Source of the DNA: Pseudomonadota bacterium
Lineage (GTDB): Bacteria; Pseudomonadota; Gammaproteobacteria; Burkholderiales; Burkholderiaceae_D
Length of the DNA: 41,235 bases
Direction: 5' to 3'
Assembly: GCA_021821365.1 (NCBI GenBank)
Contig: JAKACN010000012.1
Span: forward strand, 1-41,235
Shown here: piece by piece, positions 1-8,759 of the stretch
Layout of the letters: the number at the start of each line of letters is the position of its first letter
Numbering within the stretch: position 1 is the first letter of the stretch
The notes under the pieces: model-generated
What the model saw: the letters and a program-made list of their open reading frames with translations, nothing else
Told to the model about the DNA's origin: nothing
Database searches by the model: none
Made by a program: the position numbers and the translations under genes

Positions 1-1
1 T

Positions 2-78
2 TGGATGCCTCCTTTTCAAGGTGGTTGGTGACAACTCCACTTTGGCACTCAGATGCCGTTTCTGAAAGGAGGCGTCCA
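2..78. other. Three-way-junction structured element (possible RNA or mobile-element end)
   Basis: Positions 2-16 pair with 64-78 in a 15-bp stem that includes two G-U pairs. Inside it are two hairpins. One (18-43) has a 7-bp stem, a two-base bulge (35-36), three more pairs and a GTGA (GNRA-class) tetraloop. The other (44-57) has a 4-bp stem and a six-base loop. This is seen directly in the sequence. It matches no riboswitch or ribozyme consensus that I could recall. It lies downstream of the hpt 3' end, so it cannot be an hpt leader. Either strand could be the transcribed one. Confidence 0.4.
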
Positions 79-142
79 TTCCATTACGGAAAGAAAACCC
101 TCAAGGATTTTTCCGTGTTTTCTGTGTTTTCCGTGGACAATG
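74..142. repeat. Degenerate copy of A/T-rich palindromic repeat (copy A)
   Basis: The right arm (about 110-141) is a good match to the repeat family, with TTCCGTGTTTT-like units ending in GTGGAC. The left arm (74-97) is eroded and starts GTCC. Its left end abuts the folded element at 2-78. Confidence 0.5.
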
Positions 143-238
143 CCTTCGGTGGACTATCCTTACGGCTTGATGGCGCGGATGCACTATCGGTCGCGCCAAT
201 GGCAACCAACATTTCTGCTTCAACCGACCATGAAATAG

Positions 239-303
239 GTCCACGAAAAACACATAAGACACATAAGCTTCCCTATGGGTTTCCTTTTGTGTTTTTTGTG
301 GAC
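239..303. repeat. A/T-rich palindromic repeat (copy B)
   Basis: The left arm begins GTCCACGAAAAACACA at 239. The right arm ends TTTTTTGTGGAC at 303. They form an inverted repeat around a short loop (about 269-281). It lies 17 bases beyond the hpt stop codon, so it could end hpt transcription. The rest of 1-319 shows no credible gene. Confidence 0.7.
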
Positions 304-319
304 AAAGTTTTTGGGTGGA

Positions 320-904
320 CTACCCCTCTGTCCTGATCGCCCAGATAGCAGGCAGGTTGCGCCAGTAGCCGTAGGCGTCCATGCCGTAGCCGACCACGAA
401 TTTGTTCGGCAGCGTCAGGCCGACGTAATCTGCCTGTGCCGGTTTCGTCTTGCCGATGTCCTTGTCGGCGAATACCGCGAGCACCACTTCCGCGGCACCC
501 ATCTCGAACAGGCGTTCCTTCACATGCGCGAGGGTTTCGCCTTCGTCGAGGATGTCGTCCAGCACGATCACCGTGCGGCCTTCGACGTTCGAGCGCGGGA
601 TGACCTTCCATTCGATCTTGCCGCCCTGGTCCTTGCTGCCGTAACGCGTGACATGCATGTAGTCGAACTCCAGTGGGAACTTCAGCCGGGTCAGCAGCTG
701 GCCGCAGAACACCACCGCGCCGCCCATTACGCCGAGCACCAGCGGGAAGGGCGCGCCTTCCGCGTGATCGAAGCGGTCATTGAGTTGCTGCGCGACTTTG
801 TCGACCGCGCGCTGCACGGCGGCTTCATCGAAAATCAGTTCGGCGTCGGCGAGCAGGGCGCGCGCCTTGTCGCGGTGGAATTCGCTGTCAATCGGATAGG
901 ACAT
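320..904 (-). CDS. hpt: Hypoxanthine(-guanine) phosphoribosyltransferase
   Basis: Purine salvage enzyme of 194 residues. It transfers phosphoribose from PRPP to hypoxanthine or guanine in the cytoplasm. The PRPP-binding signature VIVLDDILDEGET (residues 112-124) is intact. The C-terminal KFVVGYGMDAYGYWRNLP block is typical of HGPRTs. An in-frame start 14 codons upstream exists, but I chose the ATG at 904 because GGAGG sits about eight bases before it. The gene is transcribed toward the palindromic repeat at 239-303. The family assignment is firm. Preference between hypoxanthine and guanine cannot be read from the sequence. Confidence 0.93.
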   Translation of the reverse strand: MSYPIDSEFHRDKARALLADAELIFDEAAVQRAVDKVAQQLNDRFDHAEGAPFPLVLGVMGGAVVFCGQLLTRLKFPLEFDYMHVTRYGSKDQGGKIEWKVIPRSNVEGRTVIVLDDILDEGETLAHVKERLFEMGAAEVVLAVFADKDIGKTKPAQADYVGLTLPNKFVVGYGMDAYGYWRNLPAIWAIRTEG

Positions 905-997
905 GATGCCGGACCTCCAGGCAATGGTTGGATCGAAGGCTGCCATCCTACCGCAGTATTGCCCGCAGCAACAGTCGCACGCCGCATCACATCAGCA

Positions 998-3142
998 TCA
1001 CATCAGCACATGCTGCGCATGGATGCGGTACCAATTCTCGAAATCGGCAGTCGGCAACGGATGACAGACATGGAAGCCCTGGATCGCGCCGCAGCGGCGC
1101 GCATGCAGCGATTGCAGGGTCGCTTCCGATTCGATCCCCTCGGCGATCACTTGCAGCCCCAGCTCTCTGCCCAAGTTGATGATGGCCGCCGCGATGGCCC
1201 GGTCGCCGCGGTCCGTGTCGAGGTTGCGGACCACGTCCCTGTCAATCTTGATCGCGTCGACCGGCAGTTGTTTCAGGTATGACAAGTTCGAGTAGCCCTT
1301 GCCGAAATCGTCCAGCAGAATGTGCGTGCCGAACTGCCTGAGCGCACGCAGCGTGTCGAGCACGGCTGCGAAATTCTGCAGCACGATGTTCTCGGCGATT
1401 TCCAGCTGCAGCCAGCCCGGATCGATGCCGCATTCCGTCACGATGCGGCTCACCATGCAGCGGAATCCAGGCTGCCGGAACTGCACCGGCGACACGTTGA
1501 CCGAGATCGTGATGTCACCCAGGCCGTTGCTGTGCCAGTCGCGTTGCTGGCGACACGCTTCGCCCAGTGCCCATTCGCCGAGCTGGTTGATGAGACCGGT
1601 GCATTCCGCCACCGCGATGAACTGTTCCGGCGCCACGCCGGAATCCGGCCAGCGCAGCAAGGCTTCCGCGCCGATCACCCGGTCCGCATCGATGTCGACG
1701 ATAGGCTGGTAGTACAGCTTGAACTGGTGCTGTCGCAGGCCGCATCGCATGCGCCGTTCCAGGTTGTGCGCGTTGGCGGCGCGTACGTTCAGCTCGTTGG
1801 TGAAGAACTGGAAGTTTTCGCGCCCGCACTCCTTGGCGTGGTACATCGCTGCGTCCGCATGCTTGAGCAGCGTATCGATGTCTTCGCCGTCGCCCGGGAA
1901 CAGGCTGATGCCGATGCTCGACGAAAGATGCAGCTCCAGCGCCTTGTATGCATAAGGCCTGACGATGGACGCGATGCATTGCGACGCCACCCGTGCGGCG
2001 CCGTGCGCGCCGTCGACGTCGGCCAGCACGATCATGAACTCGTCGCCGCCGATACGCCCCGCCACGTCTTCCGCCCGTATGCAGCCGGTCAGGCGCCTGG
2101 CGACTTCCTGCAGCACCGCGTCGCCGGCTTCGTGGCCGTAGGTATCATTGATCGGCTTGAACCGGTCCAGATCGACGAACAGCACGGCGCTGCGCAGGCC
2201 GTCGCGGCGCGCCGATGCCAGCACCCGCTCGCCGAGCGCGTACGCCAGCGCGCGGCTGGGCAGGCCGGTCAGCGCATCATGCTGCGCCAGCAGCAGCATC
2301 TTTTCCTCGGCTTCCTTGCGCCGCGTGATATCGAGGCAGGATCCGGCCACGCGCAATGGCGCGCCGGCGCTGTCGCGCTCGACCACCTGCGCGCGCACGA
2401 ACATCCATTTCCATTCGCCATCGCTTCCGCGCAGGCGGATTTCCTTGTCCATCGGCCCCGGCGGCGCGTGGCCGACGTCGGCCAGGCATTGCATGATGTC
2501 CGCCCGGTCGTCCGGATGGAGAAGGGAAATCCAGAATTCCAGCTCGGGACGCACGTCTTCCGGCTTGAGGCCGAGCGCCTGCGGCAAGCGTGCGAAACAA
2601 TGCATGGCGCGGCTATGGCAATCGAGATGCCACAGGTGAACGTCTGCCCCATCGAGAGCAAGGTCGAGGTCCTGCTTGCGCCTTTGCAGCGCTTCCTCGG
2701 CGCGCTTGCGTTCGCTGATGTCGCGGACGACGCCGGTGAACTTGCGCAGGCCGCCGACCGTCATCTCCGTGACCGCCAGCTCGACCGGGAAGGATGTGCC
2801 GTCCTTCCGTTGCGCAACGAGTTCGCGGCTCGCGCCGAGCACATGACGTTCGCCCGTGCGCAGGTAGTGCGCCAGGTATTCGTCATGGTGCTCGCGATAC
2901 GGTGAAGGCATCAGCACGCTGATGTTGTGCCCGACCAGTTCCTCCGCAGCGAAGCCGAATGTCTTTTCCGCTGCCGGATTCACGAGTTCAACGATGCCTC
3001 GCTCATCGATCACGATGACGGCGTCCTGCATCGCGGAGAGCATGGCACGCAGCATCTCATGACCCGAATCGGTCCTGCTCTCCAGAATGTCCTGCATCAT
3101 GTGCATCAGTCGGAGGCGGCGCGGCGAATGTGTCCGGTGCAA
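998..3142 (-). CDS. PAS-PAS-GGDEF-EAL c-di-GMP turnover protein
   Basis: A cytoplasmic signalling protein of about 714 residues with no membrane segment. The order is PAS (about 30-145), a second PAS/PAC region (about 150-275), GGDEF (about 285-445) and EAL (about 460-705). The cyclase motif GGDEF is intact and is preceded by RAED five residues upstream, the RxxD product-inhibition site. The phosphodiesterase residues also look intact: EALLRW, NVSP, EIAE, LDDFGKGYS, IKID, AEGIE and QGF. Both activities are therefore possible, and the PAS domains probably sense a ligand or redox signal. The listed start is a TTG. ATGs at 3106 or 3100 are equally possible because none has a convincing ribosome binding site. 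Confidence 0.9.
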   Translation of the reverse strand: MHRTHSPRRLRLMHMMQDILESRTDSGHEMLRAMLSAMQDAVIVIDERGIVELVNPAAEKTFGFAAEELVGHNISVLMPSPYREHHDEYLAHYLRTGERHVLGASRELVAQRKDGTSFPVELAVTEMTVGGLRKFTGVVRDISERKRAEEALQRRKQDLDLALDGADVHLWHLDCHSRAMHCFARLPQALGLKPEDVRPELEFWISLLHPDDRADIMQCLADVGHAPPGPMDKEIRLRGSDGEWKWMFVRAQVVERDSAGAPLRVAGSCLDITRRKEAEEKMLLLAQHDALTGLPSRALAYALGERVLASARRDGLRSAVLFVDLDRFKPINDTYGHEAGDAVLQEVARRLTGCIRAEDVAGRIGGDEFMIVLADVDGAHGAARVASQCIASIVRPYAYKALELHLSSSIGISLFPGDGEDIDTLLKHADAAMYHAKECGRENFQFFTNELNVRAANAHNLERRMRCGLRQHQFKLYYQPIVDIDADRVIGAEALLRWPDSGVAPEQFIAVAECTGLINQLGEWALGEACRQQRDWHSNGLGDITISVNVSPVQFRQPGFRCMVSRIVTECGIDPGWLQLEIAENIVLQNFAAVLDTLRALRQFGTHILLDDFGKGYSNLSYLKQLPVDAIKIDRDVVRNLDTDRGDRAIAAAIINLGRELGLQVIAEGIESEATLQSLHARRCGAIQGFHVCHPLPTADFENWYRIHAQHVLM

Positions 3143-3384
3143 TCATCCGACGGGAATGCCGTTGCTGCGCGCCGCGCCGGACGCCAGACGTTCCCGCATG
3201 AAAACAAGGATGCAATCCCAGGGAAATTGGACTCCTCCGCGGCGGCATGATTCCCGTGTTCACGCAATTCTGGTGCGCCGACGCGCCGTATCGCAAGTGC
3301 GCGCAGGAATCATCGCGTGCGCGGGGAATTTTCGATCGGATGCGGGCTCGAAAGGGAATTGCTTGTCAGACCCCAGGGAAAGCA

Positions 3385-3645
3385 ATGAAAACCGCATTGA
3401 AGCAGCACCAGGTCAAGACCGGGCGGCCGGCGAAGAAAGGGCTGACGCCGCGCCTGCCGCACGAACGCGACGAGTCCGACGACAGCCAGGCCGACATCCC
3501 GGTGCGCGATGACATGAAGCAAGCGTACGAGGACTTGAAGAGCGGACAGGTCGATACGGACCTGCGCAACACGGGCGGCGTGGACGAAGTCGTGAACAAG
3601 CGCCCGGGCAAGTCACCGGACAAGGTCATCAAGAAATCGTTCTAG
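3385..3645 (+). CDS. Small charged hypothetical protein
   Basis: 86 residues, rich in Lys, Asp and Arg, with a basic N-terminus (KTGRPAKKG) and basic C-terminus (KSPDKVIKKSF). No membrane segment or known domain is visible. The ATG at 3385 was chosen over longer upstream options because AGGGA lies just before it. The coding call rests on the ribosome binding site and on composition unlike a random frame. Function is unknown. The basic ends would suit nucleic-acid binding, but that is a guess. Confidence 0.65.
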   Translation: MKTALKQHQVKTGRPAKKGLTPRLPHERDESDDSQADIPVRDDMKQAYEDLKSGQVDTDLRNTGGVDEVVNKRPGKSPDKVIKKSF

Positions 3646-3714
3646 CGGTTTATCTGGATGAACCCACATGGCGTGTCTTGACGGCGCGCAGCAGTTGCTG
3701 GGGAAAGTATGGAT

Positions 3715-3804
3715 GTCCACGAAAAACACAAAAAACACGAAAAGAAACTCAAGGAATTCTTTCGTGTTTTTTGTGTTTTTCGTGGACAAGGTTTTTTTGT
3801 GGAC
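3715..3804. repeat. A/T-rich palindromic repeat (copy C), possible bidirectional terminator
   Basis: A near-perfect inverted repeat. The left arm starts GTCCACGAAAAACACA at 3715 and the right arm ends TTTTTCGTGGAC at 3787. A second partial right arm (TTTTTTTGTGGAC) runs to 3804. It sits between two convergent genes whose stops are at 3645 and 3830. The T-runs follow the stem on both strands, which would suit termination in both directions. Confidence 0.75.
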
Positions 3805-3829
3805 TTAGCGATTCCTCGCGAGCGTACGC

Positions 3830-5077
3830 TCACTCGTACTTGCGCGCGTCCTCGATCACCTTGCCGTCGTTCGGCAGGCTGCCGCGTGCCACCAGCTTGA
3901 CCTCGCCGCGCAGCTTGGTCACTTCGCGGATCGTGTCGACGATGGTGCTTTCCGTGACGGCGTCGCGGTCGTCCACTTCGCAGTGCAGCGTCATCATGTC
4001 GTTCGCCATTTCGCCGGTCACGACGAGGCGTGCCTTGCGAATTTGCGGATGCCTGCGCGCGACTTCCGCCACCTGCGACGGATGCACGAACATCGCGCGC
4101 ACCTTGGTGGTCTGGTCGGCGCGCCCCATCCAGCCCTTGATGCGCGTGTTGGTGCGGCCGCAGCGCGAGATGCCGGACATGACCGCCGACATGTCGCCGG
4201 TGCCGAAACGGATCAAGGGATAGTCGGGGTTGAACGAGGTGATCACCACTTCGCCCACTTCGCCTTCCGGCAGCGGGTCGCCGGTGCCGGGGCGCACGAT
4301 CTCGAGGATCAGGTCTTCGTCGAGGATCATGCCGGGATTCACTTCGCCGCCGGTCTGCGTTTCGTAAGCGATGTTGCCGATGTCGGCCGAGCCGTACATT
4401 TGCAGAACGTGCGGCACGCCATTGTCCTGCAGCCACTTGCGCAGCGACGGCGGCAGGGCCTCCGCGCCGACCAGTGCGCGCTGCACGCTGCCGATGTCGG
4501 CCTGCATCTCGCGCGCTTTCTCGATGATGATCTTGAGGAAGGACGGCGTGCCGACATAGGCATCCGGCTTCAGCTCGGCCATCGCCTGCACCTGCATTTC
4601 GGTCTGGCCGGTGCCGGCCGGGATCACGGCGCAGCCGAGTCGGGCCGCGCCGCCTTCGACCATGAAGGCGGCTGGCGTGAAGTGATAGGAGAAGCAATTC
4701 TGCACTACATGGCCGGCGCGCAGGCCGAGTGCCGCCATCGGGCGCGCGAAACGCCACCAGTCCTGGCCCCGACCCTCCGGATCGAAGATCGGGCCGGGCG
4801 ACATGAACAGGTGCCGCAACTCCCGCGCCGGCGTGGAGGTCAGACCGCCGAACGGCATCGCCTTTGCCTGCAGGTCCTTCAGGTCCGACTTGCGCGTCAC
4901 CGGCAGATGCGCCAGCGCGGCGCGCGACGTGATGTCCGCCGCCTTGACGCCGTGCAGGATGCCCGCCCAGCCCGGCGCGGCTTGTGCGCGCGCGACGAGT
5001 TGCGGGAGCCGGGCCATCAGGTCGCGTTCGCGTTGTTCCGGATCGCGGGTTTCCAGGGAGTCGAGGATGTCAGTCAT
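3830..5077 (-). CDS. Phenylacetate-CoA ligase family protein (AMP-forming)
   Basis: 415 residues, close to the usual PaaK length. It probably activates a carboxylic acid with ATP and CoA to give an acyl-CoA. PaaK-type landmarks are an altered nucleotide loop SPGPIFDPEG (93-102), GTGQTE, GAEALPPSLR (194-203) and YGSADIG (218-224). The C-terminal subdomain ends GKVIEDARKY, where the catalytic lysine is expected. The start at 5077 has AGG upstream and removes 16 unlikely residues. It is the last gene of the liv-type operon, so its substrate is probably what the transporter imports. Without paa catabolic genes nearby, phenylacetate itself is not established. Confidence 0.82.
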   Translation of the reverse strand: MTDILDSLETRDPEQRERDLMARLPQLVARAQAAPGWAGILHGVKAADITSRAALAHLPVTRKSDLKDLQAKAMPFGGLTSTPARELRHLFMSPGPIFDPEGRGQDWWRFARPMAALGLRAGHVVQNCFSYHFTPAAFMVEGGAARLGCAVIPAGTGQTEMQVQAMAELKPDAYVGTPSFLKIIIEKAREMQADIGSVQRALVGAEALPPSLRKWLQDNGVPHVLQMYGSADIGNIAYETQTGGEVNPGMILDEDLILEIVRPGTGDPLPEGEVGEVVITSFNPDYPLIRFGTGDMSAVMSGISRCGRTNTRIKGWMGRADQTTKVRAMFVHPSQVAEVARRHPQIRKARLVVTGEMANDMMTLHCEVDDRDAVTESTIVDTIREVTKLRGEVKLVARGSLPNDGKVIEDARKYE

Positions 5078-5176
5078 GGCGGACCTGTCGATGTGTGAAG
5101 TGCGATTTCCTTTTTGCAGACGCACTGGGGGCCGGGGCGCGGCGGGCGCCAGTGCGTGTGCGGCTTTTGGGGGGAA

Positions 5177-5193
5177 GGTGCGCGGTGCGCACC
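5177..5193. repeat. GC hairpin between livF and the PaaK-like gene
   Basis: GGTGCGC (5177-5183) and GCGCACC (5187-5193) form a perfect 7-bp stem with a three-base loop. It has no T-tract, so it is more likely an mRNA-stability or REP-type hairpin than a terminator. Confidence 0.55.
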
Positions 5194-5213
5194 CTACGAT
5201 GCGGACCGGCGCT

Positions 5214-6062
5214 TCAGGCCAGCCATCGCTTGCGTCGTCGGTAGAATTTCATGTCGCGGAAACTCTTGCGTTCCGCACCGGACACGCCGAGGTAGAACTC
5301 CTTGACGTCTTCATTGGCCGCCAGGTCCTTCGCGTCGCCTTCCATCACCACGCGGCCGTTCTCCAGGATGTAGCCGAAGTCCGCATAGCGCAGTGCCACC
5401 ATCGTGTTCTGCTCGGCCACCAGGAAGGACACGCCTTCCTTGCTGTTGAGGTCTTTTACGATCTCGAAGATTTCCTCGACGATCTGCGGCGCCAGGCCCA
5501 TCGAGGGCTCGTCGAGCAGGATCATCGACGGCTTGGCCATCAGCGAGCGGCCGATGGCGCACATCTGCTGTTCGCCGCCCGAGGTATAACCGGCCTGCGA
5601 CATGCGGCGCTGCTTGAGACGCGGGAAATAGTGGTACACCATTTCCAGCGAATCCTTCAGTTCGGCGCGCGAGATCCTGCGGGTGTAGGCGCCGGTCAGC
5701 AGATTCTCCTCGATGGTCAGGTGGCCGAAGCAGTGGCGGCCTTCCATCACTTGCGACAGCCCGCGCTTGACGAGTTCGTTCGGCGTCAACTGGTCGACCC
5801 GCTCGCCCTTGAATTCGACGCTGCCTTTCGTCACGTCGCCGCGCTCGCCGCGCAGCAGCGTCGAGATCGATTTCATCGTGGTCGACTTGCCCGCGCCGTT
5901 GGCGCCGAGCAGGGCGACGATCTTGCCCTGCGGGACCTGCAGCGACACGCCTTTCAACACCAGGATCACGTGGTCGTAGATGACTTCGATGTTGTTGACG
6001 GACAGGTAAGGCTGGCCATTGGCTGCTGCTGCAACCGGCACGACGGTTTGCGTTGTCATCAT
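5214..6062 (-). CDS. livF: Liv-type ABC transporter ATP-binding protein (LivF)
   Basis: 282-residue ATPase that powers the importer from the cytoplasmic face. Walker A is GANGAGKST (53-61), the signature is SGGEQQ (161-166) and Walker B is ILLDEP (181-186). The short form, with the GLAPQIVEEIF stretch after Walker B, is typical of LivF rather than LivG. The C-terminus is extended and very basic (RRRKRW). The start is ATG 6062 or the adjacent ATG 6059, weakly supported by AAGAA upstream. It follows the binding-protein gene in the operon, with a GC hairpin between them. Confidence 0.92.
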   Translation of the reverse strand: MMTTQTVVPVAAAANGQPYLSVNNIEVIYDHVILVLKGVSLQVPQGKIVALLGANGAGKSTTMKSISTLLRGERGDVTKGSVEFKGERVDQLTPNELVKRGLSQVMEGRHCFGHLTIEENLLTGAYTRRISRAELKDSLEMVYHYFPRLKQRRMSQAGYTSGGEQQMCAIGRSLMAKPSMILLDEPSMGLAPQIVEEIFEIVKDLNSKEGVSFLVAEQNTMVALRYADFGYILENGRVVMEGDAKDLAANEDVKEFYLGVSGAERKSFRDMKFYRRRKRWLA

Positions 6063-6114
6063 GTTTTTTCTTGAAACGGATTTCACGAGCCGATGTGTGA
6101 ACCAGGCGCTGCAC

Positions 6115-6147
6115 GGCGCCTTCCCCCGTCAAGGGGGAAGGGGCGCC
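6115..6147. repeat. REP-like GC hairpin between the binding-protein gene and livF
   Basis: GGCGCC plus TTCCCCC pairs with GGGGGAA plus GGCGCC, with a small bulge and a short loop. It begins 12 bases after the binding-protein stop codon. In other ABC operons, hairpins here protect the upstream binding-protein message. That role is inferred. Confidence 0.6.
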
Positions 6148-6159
6148 GTTACAGTCGCA

Positions 6160-7461
6160 TCAGTCCGCGCATGCCGGCGTGATCTTCTTCTCGGCGGCGT
6201 ACTTGCCGGACGATTCCTCGACCAGCTTGCGGGTCAGCGCCTTGTCGCCCGTGACCCAGGTCGAGGTGACCGGCACCCACTTCTTGCCGTTCCATTGCTG
6301 CACCTTGACCGCGCCCGAGCCTTCATGGTCGTCGCAGGTGGTCTTGACCGGCGGGAACATGCCGAGCGCGCCAAGCTGCTTCTGGCGGGCCTCGTCGATG
6401 TTCAGGTTTTCAAAGCCCCAGCGGATCTGCTGCGCCGTCATCTGCTTGCCCTTGCCGAACTTCTCCTGCGCCTTGCGCATCGCTTCGACCCACAGGATGG
6501 CTGCCGTCACGCCGCGCATGTGGTACACGGAACCGACGCGGGTCTTGTCGTCGAGGTTGCCCTTGCCGGCGTCATAGACCTTCTTGCGGATATCGTCCAG
6601 CACCGGGTAGTTGCCCGGGGTGTTGAAGGTCATCGAGGTGTAGTTCTTCGCGGCTTCGCCGGCCGGGATCACGTCCTCTTCCGAGCCCGCCCACCACACG
6701 CCGAGCATCTTCTCGCGCGGGAAGCCGTTGCGCTGCGCGGTCTTGATCGCCACCGCGTTCATCACACCCCAGCCCCACAGGATCACGTAGTCGGGCTTGG
6801 CCTGGCGGATCTGCAGCCACTGCGACTGCTGCTCGTTGCCTGGATGCGCGACCGGGATCTTGATCAGTTCGAAGCCATACTTCTTCGCCATTTCATCGAA
6901 GACCGGGAAGGGCTCCTTGCCGAAGGCGGAGTCGTGGTACAGGTCGACGATCTTCTTGCCCTTGAGCTTTTCGACGCCGCCGTTCAGGCTGCCGAGATAG
7001 GCGATCATCGCCGCCGCCTGGTCCCAATAGCTCGTGATGAGCGGGAAGACATACGGGAAGACCTTGCCGTTGGCCGCGTCGGAGCGTCCGTAGCCGAGGG
7101 TCGTCAGCGGAATCTTGTCGGTGGCGACGCGGTCCAGGATGCCGTAGGCGATGCCGGTCGAGAGCGGTTCCACCAGCGAGGCGCCGCCATTCTTGGACTT
7201 CAGGCGCTCATAGCACTCGACGCCGCGCGAGGGGTTGTATTCGGTTTCGCATTCTTCCCAGCTGAGCTTCACGCCGTTGATGCCGCCGGTCGCGTTCACC
7301 AGGTTGAAGTAGTCGATCGCACCGCCGTAGAAGCCGGAGCCGCCGGCAGCATAGGGGCCGACGCGATAGGAAAGCAGCGGAACGAATTGTTCCTGTGCTG
7401 CCGCGACGCTCAGGGAACCGGCCAGCGCGGCGCCCAGCAGTACTGATTTGATCAATTTCAT
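6160..7461 (-). CDS. Liv-type ABC transporter substrate-binding protein
   Basis: 433 residues with a Sec signal peptide (charged MKLIK, hydrophobic core, cleavage after AAA near residue 22). The mature part starts QEQFVPLLSYRVGPYAAGGS, as in periplasmic type-1 binding proteins. It is longer than LivJ/LivK of E. coli (about 345 mature residues) and has paired cysteines in the ECETEY/VECYE region. This resembles the subgroup found beside CoA ligases rather than true leucine-binding proteins. GGAGGAGG gives a very strong ribosome binding site, consistent with high expression of a binding protein. The ligand is unknown; an aromatic or fatty acid is an inference from the neighbours. Confidence 0.9.
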   Translation of the reverse strand: MKLIKSVLLGAALAGSLSVAAAQEQFVPLLSYRVGPYAAGGSGFYGGAIDYFNLVNATGGINGVKLSWEECETEYNPSRGVECYERLKSKNGGASLVEPLSTGIAYGILDRVATDKIPLTTLGYGRSDAANGKVFPYVFPLITSYWDQAAAMIAYLGSLNGGVEKLKGKKIVDLYHDSAFGKEPFPVFDEMAKKYGFELIKIPVAHPGNEQQSQWLQIRQAKPDYVILWGWGVMNAVAIKTAQRNGFPREKMLGVWWAGSEEDVIPAGEAAKNYTSMTFNTPGNYPVLDDIRKKVYDAGKGNLDDKTRVGSVYHMRGVTAAILWVEAMRKAQEKFGKGKQMTAQQIRWGFENLNIDEARQKQLGALGMFPPVKTTCDDHEGSGAVKVQQWNGKKWVPVTSTWVTGDKALTRKLVEESSGKYAAEKKITPACAD

Positions 7462-7516
7462 GGTGCTCCTCCTCCTTGTAAAGACTGCAATGACGACTGT
7501 TGAATCAACTTGTTAT

Positions 7517-8575
7517 TCAATGCGGGAACGGCCACAAACGCAGCTTTTCCTTGCCGATCTGCCACAAGCGCGCCAGACCGTGCGGCTCGACGATCAGGAA
7601 GAAAATGATCAGCGCGCCGAATACCATCAGTTCGAGATTGGATGCGACCGAGGTCGGTAGCTCCATGGCGTGCGCGAGAATGTTGAGCAGGATGGGCAGC
7701 AGCACAATGAAGGCCGAACCGAAGAAGGCGCCGATGATGGAGCCGACGCCGCCGATGATGATCATGAACAGGATGCGGAACGACAGGTCCAGGCTGTAGG
7801 CTTCCGGCTCCACCGTGCCGAGATAGGCGAACGCATACAGCGCGCCGGCCACGCCGCAGTAGAAGGAACTGACGGCGAACGCCAGCAGCTTGGTGCGCAT
7901 CAGGCGGAAACCGATCACCTCGGCAGCCACGTCCATGTCGCGCACCGCCATCCAGGAGCGGCCGACATTGGTGCGCACCATGTTCTTCACCATCACCGCC
8001 ATCACGCACACGATGGACAGCGTCAGCAGGTACTTGCTGGCCGGGCTTTCGAAGTGGTAGCCGAAGATGACGATCGGCTGCGCGGTGATCACGCCCGAGG
8101 AGCTGTTGTTGGTGAACCAGGAAATCTTGGTCAGGCACCACACCACGAAGAACTGCGTCGCCAGCGTCGCGGCCGCGAGATAGAAGCCGCGGATGCGCAG
8201 CGACGGCAGGCCGAATGCGACGCCGACCAGCGCCGCGCACAACCCGCCGAGAATGAAGGCGAGCAACACCGGAATACCGGGAATGCGCAGGATGAAGTTG
8301 TACGAGGCGAAGGCACCAACCGCCATGAAGGCCGCAGTGCCGAGCGACAACTGGCCCGCATAGCCGGTCAGGATGTTCAGGCCCAGTGCCGCCAGCGAGA
8401 AGATCAGGAACGGGATCAGGATCGCCGAGAACACATAGGGCGATGCCAGGAAAGGAACAGCCAGGAAGGCCACCGCCAGCAGCAGGGCGATGCCGATGCG
8501 GTCCTGCCGGATCGGGAAAATCTGGCTGTCCGCCTGATAGGTGACTTTGAATTGTCCAGCTTCGCGGTAGAACAT
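7517..8575 (-). CDS. livM: Liv-type ABC transporter permease (LivM)
   Basis: 352-residue inner-membrane permease with about nine to ten hydrophobic segments. The LivM hallmarks LNILTGYAGQLSLGTAAFMA and SLRIRGFYLAAATLATQF are present, as is the EAA-like cytoplasmic loop (GRSWMAVRDMDVAAEVIG). The ATG at 8575 was chosen because AGGA precedes it. An in-frame ATG at 8611 adds only polar residues. Longer extensions run through a REP-like repeat and are not credible. It pairs with LivH to form the channel. Confidence 0.93.
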   Translation of the reverse strand: MFYREAGQFKVTYQADSQIFPIRQDRIGIALLLAVAFLAVPFLASPYVFSAILIPFLIFSLAALGLNILTGYAGQLSLGTAAFMAVGAFASYNFILRIPGIPVLLAFILGGLCAALVGVAFGLPSLRIRGFYLAAATLATQFFVVWCLTKISWFTNNSSSGVITAQPIVIFGYHFESPASKYLLTLSIVCVMAVMVKNMVRTNVGRSWMAVRDMDVAAEVIGFRLMRTKLLAFAVSSFYCGVAGALYAFAYLGTVEPEAYSLDLSFRILFMIIIGGVGSIIGAFFGSAFIVLLPILLNILAHAMELPTSVASNLELMVFGALIIFFLIVEPHGLARLWQIGKEKLRLWPFPH

Positions 8576-8621
8576 GTTGTATTCCTGATTCGGTAAATGC
8601 CGTTGATTCATTAACCTGGCG

Positions 8622-8742
8622 ATTCCCTCCCCCTTGCAGGGGGGGGCCAGGGCGGGGGTAGCGAGGTCGAGCAATCGTCTACGACGGCGCGAAGGCATCA
8701 CCCCCATCCCAACCTTCCCCCTGAGAGGGGGAAGGGGCCTGC
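8622..8742. repeat. Pair of REP-like GC hairpins between livH and livM
   Basis: The first hairpin centres on CCCCCTTGCAGGGGG near 8630-8645. The second is a perfect 9-bp stem, CCTTCCCCC (8713-8721) with GGGGGAAGG (8727-8735). The pair occupies the 184-base gap between livM and livH. They belong to the same family as the hairpins at 6115-6147 and 9690-9727. Confidence 0.65.
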
Positions 8743-8759
8743 ATATAAAAACCTTTTCT

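Noticed and set aside
2-78. Hammerhead ribozyme or purine riboswitch
   Set aside because: The conserved hammerhead core (CTGATGA and GAAA in the right junctions) and purine-aptamer loop sequences are absent, and the element is not upstream of hpt.
1-336. Open frame on the plus strand with FSVFSVFSV-like repeats
   Set aside because: The translation simply reads through the folded element and the A/T-rich palindromes; there is no ribosome binding site and no family resemblance.
275-2905. Long open frames antisense to hpt and the GGDEF-EAL gene
   Set aside because: They mirror well-supported genes in a high-GC genome where third-position bias leaves antisense frames open; their compositions are His/Arg/Ala-rich and match no family.
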